NCBI GenBank assembly: GCA_947497245.1
Contig: CANMFO010000009.1
Location: forward strand, 1 to 64,000
Source: an uncultured Flavobacteriaceae bacterium
Lineage (GTDB): Bacteria; Bacteroidota; Bacteroidia; Flavobacteriales; Flavobacteriaceae
Direction of reading: 5' to 3'
Length of the DNA: 64,000 nucleotides
Made by a program: the position numbers and the translations under genes. How positions within the stretch are numbered: the stretch's first letter is position 1; every line of letters begins with the position of its first letter. Below are positions 28,201 to 34,640 of the stretch, one piece after another. Under the pieces are notes generated by a model. It was not told the DNA's origin, did no database searches, and worked only from the letters and a program-made list of their open reading frames with translations.

Positions 28201-30848
28201 GTTATGATGTGTATGGCAGGCCCACCGAGAGTGGAGTGGTCGAAAGTGCTGCTTTTGCCACCGAGGCCCTGGGAGGTACGGGTTCCCCAACGGGAACAAA
28301 AAAGGAAGTGCTCACGACCACTTACGATTTTGTGGAAAGCACGGAATTGGCCAGCTTGCCAACAGGCTACCAAAACCCCGGCTTTTTATCCGGGAATGTG
28401 GCAAAAACGGAGAATGAGAACACCACCACCTACTACAGCTATGATGTTTACGGAAGAGTTAAATGGATGGTGCAGGATATTGTTGGCATTGGGTATAAGA
28501 CCATTGATTATGAGTACGAGCCCGTTACTGGCCTGGTGACCCGGGTACTGTACCAGAAAGACAATCTGTCCGAACGGTTTATCCATAGGTACACCTACAA
28601 TGAAATTGACGAATTGATCAAAGTGGAGACCTCGATGGACGATGTGGCCTATACCGTGGATGCCGATTATGAATATTATGAAACGGGCCAATTGAAAAGA
28701 ACAGAACTGGCCGGTATCCAAGGGGTCGATTATGTATATGGCCTGTCCGGGCAGTTGAAGGGGATCAACCACCCCAGTTTGGACGGTTTAAAGGACCCGG
28801 GAGGGGATACCAACGACCTGTTCGGAATGCAAATGGACTATCACAGTGCGGACTATCAAAGGGCCGTGACCAATATCAAGTCGACCACCTATGGTACCGA
28901 CCGTTTGGATGGGAATTTAAAAGGGACACGTTGGAACAACGACCAGAATTTGGTCAATGGTGTCGAAAATGTGTACAGCTATACCTATGAACGGAACAAC
29001 TGGTTGACCGATGCCCTCTATGGTACATATAACGAAAATGCGAGCAGTGGCCTCAACCCAACTGAAACCGACACCGGCACCTACACCAGTGCCAACGGAA
29101 GTGTGGAAAAAAAGGCCACCACTTCGGTTACGCTCCTGCCCAATTTTCATGCCCAGCAAGGTAGTGATTATACCGCGCGGATCGTACCCACTGATGGCTT
29201 TAGTCCGGTAGGCAACGGGGACTATAACGTAACGGGCATCGAGTACGATGCCAATGGCAATATTCAACGGTTGAACAGGAAAAAGGACGCCCTGAACGGG
29301 AACAACGATATGGACGACCTCGTGTACAAATACAATACGGTGGCCAATGATCCAACCTTGACGGAAGATAGGCCCAACCAGTTGTTACGGGTCGAGGATG
29401 GCAGTGGCGATGTGGCCGGTGCGGAAGATATCGGCACGCAGTCGGGATCGAACTACGTGTACAACCAGATCGGCCAGTTGGTTGAAGACCATGAGCATGC
29501 CACCCCTTCCGATACCGGGGATATCATAAGGTATGAATACAATACGAGCGGTTTGGTGACCCGTGTTACCAGAAAAAACGTACCTTTGGTCAAGTTCTTT
29601 TACAACGACAGGAACCAAAGGGTAAAGAAGCAGAGCTTCAACGGCACCGGGGTAGTGGTGGGCACCACTTATTATGCGCGTTCGGCCACCGGATCGGTGA
29701 TGGGCATCTACCAAAGCGTCAACGGCGGCGCTGTGACCTTAGCGGAACATCCGATATGGGGCAACGGCAGGATTGGGGTGCTAAAGCGTACCGGCAGCAG
29801 CTCGGGCACGGCCTATTACGAACTGAATGATCATTTGGGCAATGTACGGGCGGTGTTCAGCAAAAACAACGGCCAGCCTGCCAATAAAGATTATAACGAT
29901 TACTATCCCTTCGGGATGCAGATGCCGGCTCGTAACAGCATTGATGCAAACAACTATAGATATGCTTTTCAAGGTCAAGAAAAAGACCCCGAGACCGGGA
30001 AGGAGGCTTTTGAACTTCGTTTATGGGACTCAAGGATCGGGAGGTGGCTTACAACTGATCCTTATGGGCAGTATAACTCTCCATATATGGGAATGGGCAA
30101 CAATCCAATAAACGGCATTGATCCCGATGGTGGTTGTTTTACAACAGACAAGGACGGTAATACAATCCCATGCCCTACTATGGATATTGGTTCTACCACG
30201 ACTGGCGCGGCTGGCTATGAATGGACAATGCAAGATGATGGATGGACAAGAAGTGATGGCTATGGTGTAACCGTTACAGGTCAGTTTAAACTTGGTCCGA
30301 ATACTCCTTTATGGGACTTTTCTGAGCAGCTACAACTATTCAGGGATAATACAAAGTCAATAATAGCTGATGGCGGAATCCCAAGTGCATATTCTATTCA
30401 AGGCTATTTGGACTCATTTGAGCATAATGCATTGATGGATGGCCGTAACCATGTAAATTTCCAAGACATACAAGATGTTCAGGATGCTAGAGGCGATGCT
30501 GCTCTTATGATATTACCCATAGGTAGACTTGGTTCAGCATTCAACGCCTTCAGGGGTTATAGAAGTGCATTAGCCATTGGCAAAGGAGGTTTATCAGTAG
30601 CAGGAAGAGCTCTTCAAAAACACCCTAATATTGCTAGAGTGGTTACTTCTAGTACCATTACAACAAATGCTCTTAGAAATAGTTATGGAGCAAAGGCATT
30701 AAAGCACATAATGAGAAATGGGGCGCAAACAACTAAACACACAAAAGCATTTGGCAATGTCATTGATTTTAAATTGCCTAGTGGGCTAGGAGCGCGTTTC
30801 AGTGCTGAAACGAATCAATTCATTACTTTTTTAGGTAGAGGGTTATGA
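25299..30848 (+). CDS. RHS/YD-repeat polymorphic toxin-like protein
   Basis: About 1849 residues. A signal peptide precedes BACON-like beta domains (about 28-117 and again before 520), a proline-rich linker, and calcium-binding TSP3-like repeats with DSDGDNFRDPG and DSDGDGFRDPG. From about residue 580 comes a DUF6443-like RHS entry domain (SYDVSQTLKVAGKSYFDELGQL), many YD repeats, and the conserved RHS core (YELNDHLGNVRAVFSKNN, YDPF-type segment YYPFGMQMP, GRWLTTDPYGQYNSPY) ending IDPDGG at about nt 30117-30134. The last 240 residues are an AT-rich variable tip ending GARFSAETNQFITFLGRGL. The start at 25299 follows the previous stop by 7 bases; an upstream ATG inside the previous gene is less likely. 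Confidence 0.85.
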   Translation: MKKSANTQILKALVGLVFFLGLTSNTYVHGQCFGATAPEMSFTSSGGSIQVTIQHSCSGGTFSIGTYPSWLTSIPTISGNTVTAVAPAYSGQERNGNIVLLYNGSTAGGIAVVQNDGVPPPPPPCSITGFNGSNFIGAGETKSYTLTYSNCPSNIYYTFKQVVNSVEQNLPTWVTISQPSPTQVNVTFAQNSGTTSRNVTIIGKRQDGGSPGIGGTFTQSCFEKDWYLDSDGDNFRDPGSTVVKDCASSKPGYTQSTTVDVCPNDYNLGNVSKTFYADSDGDGFRDPGGATLTQCSTPTGNWTESTIDDLCPDQPYSSNQGCDPNCSANDVSLSKNLITFGTAGGTDASVVNFPNGCTLPYEITLDLTETWLSWTITNNNQINITCQALANGTREVSIPVRVNGSVIEGILVKQNAPPTPPATCEITASDDIVLDALGDTTSFTVTFTPSNCETPFTLKHPYEPSIPSWLQVTNNGNSYTLTVGNNANGELNTTQLIAVKNDGTASSAVFNVSQPNCNILWYPDSDNDGSGDPYGNSVMQCADPDDEVNDDPNTFWVDNNDDACPELYGLPANQGCPGAVPENWNTITTRSYDVSQTLKVAGKSYFDELGQLRQTQSWDVKSDSTWAVENMYDNFGRQALTTLGAPIRTGSDFEYKEGFVKAGNNTTDYVLNTVDPGLTNINGVGDVASTLGWYYSENNDHEDYQDVTDYPFSRQIFSKLNPGGVLQRGTGNKINGEWPQAYTFSVPASQELSQTVAFGNVAYDTIRVIKTISRNPHGEENVVFVDSEGKTLAAARSGGTQVRNVTINIGEQGLVDIHLPQGTTGISTANTGTHSIKVHNLITEDEYTASLGNLPPGFYRVSIADWNPDDHDPNQEVTVTYPENYYDYSLNEYDRADRLIASYQPIGATKAEKPKSIFEYDASGRMVHSKSPDEGDAWFRYREDGQIRFSQNSKQKNEASPEEFSYTSYDVYGRPTESGVVESAAFATEALGGTGSPTGTKKEVLTTTYDFVESTELASLPTGYQNPGFLSGNVAKTENENTTTYYSYDVYGRVKWMVQDIVGIGYKTIDYEYEPVTGLVTRVLYQKDNLSERFIHRYTYNEIDELIKVETSMDDVAYTVDADYEYYETGQLKRTELAGIQGVDYVYGLSGQLKGINHPSLDGLKDPGGDTNDLFGMQMDYHSADYQRAVTNIKSTTYGTDRLDGNLKGTRWNNDQNLVNGVENVYSYTYERNNWLTDALYGTYNENASSGLNPTETDTGTYTSANGSVEKKATTSVTLLPNFHAQQGSDYTARIVPTDGFSPVGNGDYNVTGIEYDANGNIQRLNRKKDALNGNNDMDDLVYKYNTVANDPTLTEDRPNQLLRVEDGSGDVAGAEDIGTQSGSNYVYNQIGQLVEDHEHATPSDTGDIIRYEYNTSGLVTRVTRKNVPLVKFFYNDRNQRVKKQSFNGTGVVVGTTYYARSATGSVMGIYQSVNGGAVTLAEHPIWGNGRIGVLKRTGSSSGTAYYELNDHLGNVRAVFSKNNGQPANKDYNDYYPFGMQMPARNSIDANNYRYAFQGQEKDPETGKEAFELRLWDSRIGRWLTTDPYGQYNSPYMGMGNNPINGIDPDGGCFTTDKDGNTIPCPTMDIGSTTTGAAGYEWTMQDDGWTRSDGYGVTVTGQFKLGPNTPLWDFSEQLQLFRDNTKSIIADGGIPSAYSIQGYLDSFEHNALMDGRNHVNFQDIQDVQDARGDAALMILPIGRLGSAFNAFRGYRSALAIGKGGLSVAGRALQKHPNIARVVTSSTITTNALRNSYGAKALKHIMRNGAQTTKHTKAFGNVIDFKLPSGLGARFSAETNQFITFLGRGL
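30135..30845 (+). other. Variable toxin-like tip of the RHS protein
   Basis: This is a domain-level feature inside the RHS gene, directly after IDPDGG. Base composition falls to AT-rich compared with the GC-richer core. The tip holds a linker with possible helical hairpin (ALMILPIGRLGSAFNAF) and a final 60-residue domain with His, Arg and Asp residues (ALKHIMRNGAQTTKHTKAFG, VIDFKLPSGLGARFS). The size and end pattern recall small RNase toxins, but no specific family is recognised. The break in composition fits the tip exchange known for polymorphic toxins. Confidence 0.5.
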
Positions 30849-31336
30849 AAATAAAGAATGAACAAGTTGCTTTTATTTGGAAAAAAGTAATCGAAGATAT
30901 GGAAGACGAAGATGTCGTTCTTGAACTAAAGGTTCTAGATACAAAAATAAACGACTATAATAAGCTTCTAAAGTTCGTTTTAAGGCATCTAACAAATTTC
31001 GATTATCTCTTTGAAGGGAAATCAGAAAATCTACCTGAATCTATAACTGGCAAATATTTTGAAAGTGAAAAAACCAGAGAGCTCAAAATAAATTTGAGTG
31101 ACAACCTCAATGTTTATTGTGGATTTAATGAAGAAGAACAAATAGAATTCTTTACTGATTCTGTTTTAAGACTAAAAGCGGAGGAATCAACCCCCTTATT
31201 TGAATTCGTGGAGGATTTGGGCAATATTCTTGATAAAGATGTATCTGTATTTGTAGAGGCTTATCCCCGACCGTCTTTTAAATATGATTTTGATAGAAAA
31301 AAGTATGAGGTTTATTCTGGAATCTCATTGATATAA
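30845..31336 (+). CDS. Probable immunity protein of the RHS toxin
   Basis: A 163-residue, acidic, cytoplasmic-looking protein with no signal peptide. Its ATG overlaps the stop of the RHS gene (ATGA), it shares the same AT-rich composition, and a terminator follows 51 bases after its stop. This is the usual position and character of an immunity gene paired with a polymorphic toxin. The sequence (many Glu/Asp, LDTKINDYNKLLKFVLRHL, FEFVEDLGNILDKDVSVFVE) matches no family that I can name. The immunity role is inferred from context only. Confidence 0.6.
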   Translation: MKIKNEQVAFIWKKVIEDMEDEDVVLELKVLDTKINDYNKLLKFVLRHLTNFDYLFEGKSENLPESITGKYFESEKTRELKINLSDNLNVYCGFNEEEQIEFFTDSVLRLKAEESTPLFEFVEDLGNILDKDVSVFVEAYPRPSFKYDFDRKKYEVYSGISLI

Positions 31337-31387
31337 AAATCTCATTCACACTAATGGGTAATTTTTTGAGTATGAAATAAAGAAAGG

Positions 31388-31417
31388 AACCACGGTGTAA
31401 AAAGCCGTGGTTTTTTT
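31388..31417 (+). terminator. Rho-independent terminator after the toxin/immunity pair
   Basis: An 8-bp stem (AACCACGG at 31388-31395 with CCGTGGTT at 31405-31412), a 9-base loop and a T run ending at 31417. It closes the plus-strand cassette. Confidence 0.8.
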
Positions 31418-31643
31418 ATGCGTACCTGAAGGTGATGGGGTATGGATAAGAAATAAAGGAGAGGAAGAATATCAATTAATTTCTGAATATGATTTTTCCA
31501 ATAATTATGGTGCCCTGGAGACAATAACCAACTTTTATGGCTCTAGTTTTTCTTTATTTGAGTCTAATAACTACGGTACTCGAATTGAAAATTATAGATC
31601 GCAGGAGCATTTTCGTTATGAAACTGGCAGAAATGAAAGATCC
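31418..31643 (+). pseudogene. Possible gene remnant after the immunity gene
   Basis: An open frame with coding-like composition runs through here (GVWIRNKGEEEYQLISEYDFSNNYG and onwards), but it has no believable start: the only candidate GTG lies inside the terminator stem. It runs on into the palindromic element at 31644. It is AT-rich like the immunity gene. It may be the 3' remnant of an older toxin tip or immunity gene. The protein is not recognised. Confidence 0.3.
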
Positions 31644-31758
31644 CCGCTACCGCCAGTCTTAGACTGGTGGCCGTCCGAGTGTCTTGTCCTGAAATATGTT
31701 TACGTATTTCAGGACAAGACAATATTTCAGAGCACTCGTCGCAGACGAGCGCTAGCGG
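31644..31758. repeat. REP-like multi-hairpin palindromic element
   Basis: About 115 bases with nested symmetry. Outer arms CCGCTA (31644-31649) and TAGCGG (31753-31758) enclose hairpin CCAGTC-TTA-GACTGG (31653-31667), a pair CGAGTG/CACTCG (31676-31681, 31733-31738), a perfect 16-bp inverted repeat GTCTTGTCCTGAAATA (31681-31696 with 31705-31720, 8-base loop), and hairpin CTCGTC-GCA-GACGAG (31735-31749). The whole could fold as a multi-branched structure. The pattern resembles REP elements moved by REP-associated transposases (inference). No transposase is seen nearby. It lies 36 bases from the stop of the PD40 gene. Confidence 0.7.
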
Positions 31759-31794
31759 AGGGGAGGGAGGTAGAAGGGCCGACACCTCCTCCCG

Positions 31795-32757
31795 CTATTC
31801 CCCATTTTGGGTGAGTTTTCTATACTTGCCCGTGCGGGCGTCCAGCAGATGGATTTCCGCACCGTCCTCAAAGGAGGTGTTGTAGGCGACAAACCGCCCT
31901 TTCGGACCTATCCTCGAGAACATCAGGGACGAATAGGGGACCGTGCCCAGTTCCTTCAGGTCCTTTCCGTTCAGGTCTTCCAGAACAAAGGTCGTCCCCT
32001 GGTCGTCCTCTTTTTGTTTTATAACCCGGTCCCCCGAAATGAATTCCCCCTCGAGCTGCGGTATTTTTTGGAGCTCCCGGCTCCCGGGGTCCAAAATGTA
32101 CTTGTCAAAAAGGTTTTGTTCCAAATCCACAATTTTGTTGATGAACAGGCTACCGTTGGATGCCAGTTGCGGCCTGTTGGTGATACCGTCATGGGTAAGT
32201 TGGATCACCTTGCCCCCATGTGCATAATAGGCATCGGGTTCAAACCCCTCGTTATTGGGCCAATGGAAAAAATAGTAGCCCTCGCCCGACGCGTCCCAGG
32301 AAGAGAACATATGAAAGCCATTTTCCGAGACCGATGCCAATTTTTGAGGCCTGCTCCCCTCCCGATCGATGACCATCATCCGGGCCCCGGTCTCCAGGAA
32401 GCTCGTATAGGCAATGCGCTGTCCGTCGGGCGACCATTTGGGCTCGGTATGGAACCCCAGGGTATCCCTTGTGCTCAGTTCCCGCAGTTCCGTACCGTCC
32501 GTACGCATGATATACAGGCGCGAAACGGAATAGTCCTTGTTGGTATAGGAATAAAAGGCTATTTGCGAACCGTCGGGGGAAAAGTCGGGCCCCAGATCGG
32601 GAAAGGGACTGCTGACCGCCAGTTCCTTGGGCTCGGCCGCGGCCTTTGTGCTGTCCATTTGAACGGTTTCGGTGGTACGGGCGCGGCCATTGCCCTGCTT
32701 GCAGGAAATGTTCAAGCTCAAAACAAGGGGAATGAGGAGTATAAGACGGTGCATCAT
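31795..32757 (-). CDS. PD40/TolB-like beta-propeller lipoprotein
   Basis: A 320-residue exported protein. The signal ends in a lipobox-like segment before Cys19 (LNISCKQ). The mature part contains WD40-like PD40 repeats with the motif SPDGSQIAFYS (DFSPDGSQIAF, KWSPDGQRIAY), as in TolB and related propellers. The Bacteroidota members of this type are usually periplasmic or outer-membrane-tethered proteins of unknown target. It is transcribed toward the palindromic element, with its stop close to that element. A second Met at 32754 is an alternative start. Confidence 0.8.
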   Translation of the reverse strand: MMHRLILLIPLVLSLNISCKQGNGRARTTETVQMDSTKAAAEPKELAVSSPFPDLGPDFSPDGSQIAFYSYTNKDYSVSRLYIMRTDGTELRELSTRDTLGFHTEPKWSPDGQRIAYTSFLETGARMMVIDREGSRPQKLASVSENGFHMFSSWDASGEGYYFFHWPNNEGFEPDAYYAHGGKVIQLTHDGITNRPQLASNGSLFINKIVDLEQNLFDKYILDPGSRELQKIPQLEGEFISGDRVIKQKEDDQGTTFVLEDLNGKDLKELGTVPYSSLMFSRIGPKGRFVAYNTSFEDGAEIHLLDARTGKYRKLTQNGE

Positions 32758-33193
32758 GGGATTTTTTTTTCAGGTGTATTGCGATTTTCAGCGAAGCTAG
32801 GGGAGATGGCCCCCTTGGGAAAACCCTTAGGGACGAACCGTTGTAAAAGTGATGGAATGCATTTGATTCGCAAGATGTGATTTCGAGCTATTGATGGCTT
32901 TACGGCAAGGAAAAAGATAAAACCCTTATCCGACCTGATGACCAGCAGCAAGGTCCATTACTGCCCAGATTTTTTGGGAATGTTAAACCAAATCTGGATT
33001 CATTTCAGATATTTTTCTTACAGTTTTAATATGTTTTTAAATACAATTACTATATTGTATGGCACTTTGACGACCAACCTTTCCATGGAAAGTAAAAGCA
33101 TGGGAATGTTGACCAGTGTCCACCGGTCAATGTACCGTTGTTTGAGGAGAATTGGAGAAGTAAAGGGAAATAATCATTGAAAATACTTCTGAC
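32758..33193. other. Divergent intergenic region
   Basis: About 436 bases between the minus-strand PD40 gene and the plus-strand small exported proteins. No gene is convincing: an 80-codon open frame at 32938 lacks a signal, a domain or coding character. The stretch around 33000-33060 is AT-rich and could hold promoters, but no clear TAnnTTTG box with a -33 partner is visible. Confidence 0.4.
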
Positions 33194-33763
33194 ATGAAAG
33201 GAAATCTTTTTAAAAAGTTCTTAGCGGTTCTGGTACTGTTTTTGACCGGGTCTAGTTTTGCCCAGGGTGAAATGCCCACTTTGATATTTAAAAATGGGGA
33301 TACACTACATGGAATAAGTTATGCCTTTAAGGGAAAAAAGATAAAATTCCGAAAAAACAAGGAAAGTGAGTTTATAAAGTACGATTTGGATGACGTTTCC
33401 AAAGTCAAGTTGGTTTCGAAATACGGTGGAATTGCCGTTTTTGTACGCTTGCCCATCATGGGCAAAAGGCAAAAGCAGACCATGCAGTTGACCGTTGAAG
33501 GGCCTGTGTCTTTGTACGAAATGGTTGGGAGCGTATCTACCGACGGTAGTTATATAACGAGTTATTATGTCAAGCGATCCGATGAGGAAGCCGTTGCCTT
33601 TATGGGTTCTACCAATCCCTTGATTACAGGATTTCGGAAAAGGGCTATAAAATACTTTAAGGATTGTGAACCGCTTGTCGAAAAATTAAAAAAGAAGGAA
33701 TTTATGTTAAGAAATATGAAGGAAATTACGTATTATTACAGTGAAAATTGCGCGAAAAATTGA
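33194..33763 (+). CDS. Small exported protein of unknown function
   Basis: A 189-residue protein with a signal peptide (to about residue 24, SSFAQ). The mature N-terminal part (LIFKNGDTLHGISYAFKGKKIKFRK) resembles the short SH3-like or Sm-like strand patterns common in Bacteroidota secreted proteins that begin with a GDTL-type motif. The rest is basic and helical. It is followed by an outer-membrane beta-barrel gene after 29 bases, so the two may be co-transcribed. No function is recognised. Confidence 0.65.
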   Translation: MKGNLFKKFLAVLVLFLTGSSFAQGEMPTLIFKNGDTLHGISYAFKGKKIKFRKNKESEFIKYDLDDVSKVKLVSKYGGIAVFVRLPIMGKRQKQTMQLTVEGPVSLYEMVGSVSTDGSYITSYYVKRSDEEAVAFMGSTNPLITGFRKRAIKYFKDCEPLVEKLKKKEFMLRNMKEITYYYSENCAKN

Positions 33764-33792
33764 AATTGTAAGCCTACTTAAATCCTTTTTTT

Positions 33793-34362
33793 ATGAAAAA
33801 TACCTTTCTATGTTTTGCCACCCTGCTTTTTGTTTGCAATGCCTTGGCACAAGATCAAAAATTGAGCGTTACCCTTTCGTACCCGCTCCCAATAGATAAG
33901 AATTTTGTTGGAGAAAATTATACCGGTGTTATCGATTTGGGCCTTCAATATCGATTTGTAGATGTCGAAATTGTCAAAATAGGGGCATCGGTGAACGGCA
34001 GCTATTTGGTATTTCAGGACAATCCGGCACCTCAGACCGACAAAGTGAATGCTTATTTTGTTCAACCCCGCATTTTTGGGGAACTTCTGCTACCGGCTTT
34101 GAAGAAATTCCGGCCGTCGTTGGGGTTGGGGTATACGTTTACTTCGTTTAAGGCGAAAATCAGTGGTTCCGGTGTAAGTGATTTTAGTGAAAGCTATGGA
34201 GGAATTAACGTAAATCTGGGCTTTTATTTTGATATCACGAACCGTATTTTTACGCATCTGCACTACGATTTTGTTAAAGTTTCTAGAGAAGATGGTGTGC
34301 CAGATGTAAAGGAAAACACCAATATTTCTCAGATAAAGGTAGGCGTTGGCCTAAGAATCTAG
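33793..34362 (+). CDS. Outer-membrane beta-barrel protein
   Basis: A 189-residue exported protein with a signal peptide (to about residue 19, NALAQ). The remainder alternates polar and hydrophobic residues in about eight strands (TGVIDLGLQYRFVDVEIVKIGASVNGSYLVF, LGLGYTFTSFKAKISG, INVNLGFYFDITNRIFTHLHYDFVKVS) and ends in a strand finishing with ISQIKVGVGLRI. This fits an 8-stranded OmpW/OmpX-like barrel. The final residue is Ile rather than Phe. The role is unknown. Confidence 0.75.
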   Translation: MKNTFLCFATLLFVCNALAQDQKLSVTLSYPLPIDKNFVGENYTGVIDLGLQYRFVDVEIVKIGASVNGSYLVFQDNPAPQTDKVNAYFVQPRIFGELLLPALKKFRPSLGLGYTFTSFKAKISGSGVSDFSESYGGINVNLGFYFDITNRIFTHLHYDFVKVSREDGVPDVKENTNISQIKVGVGLRI

Positions 34363-34607
34363 AAGGCACTGTTTTTTGCAACGATGCGCTCCAAACAGCA
34401 CGGGTTCATAAGCGTTGTCATACCGCTGACCCCAATCTATGTTCCACAAGAGATTGGACATAGGGTACGACCTTGATTCGTATTTGGAACAGCGAAGTCT
34501 TTCCTAAGTATGACAGCTCATTTTCAAAGTTAGGTTCTTTTGAGGTGCATTTCATCTAAAATAAGCACGTTCTGTAGTATATTACCTACATTTCCTTTAT
34601 CTTTAGT

Positions 34608-34615
34608 TATATTTG
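34608..34615 (+). promoter_or_regulatory. Candidate -7 box for the T9SS cargo gene
   Basis: TATATTTG matches TAnnTTTG and lies 26 bases before the TTG start codon at 34641. No clear -33 box is seen. The remaining intergenic sequence (34363-34607) holds no gene; a 7-bp inverted repeat CCAATCT/AGATTGG is visible but has no T run. Confidence 0.4.
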
Positions 34616-34640
34616 GTCCCAGTCTTAACCCTATGTTTTC

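Noticed and set aside
31407-31814. Plus-strand ORF starting at 31407
   Set aside because: Its GTG start lies inside the terminator stem and it runs through the palindromic element into the PD40 gene; only the middle part looks coding-like, so it is kept only as a possible remnant.
32938-33180. 80-codon ORF in the divergent gap before 33194
   Set aside because: No domain, no signal and AT-rich low-complexity content; most likely fortuitous.
16400-34600. Loose similarity between the leader of the 16498 gene and that of the 34641 gene (words like TTTCC..TAGTATGAC and ATTTCATC.AAAAT)
   Set aside because: The words appear in a different order and with many mismatches, which AT-rich sequence can give by chance.
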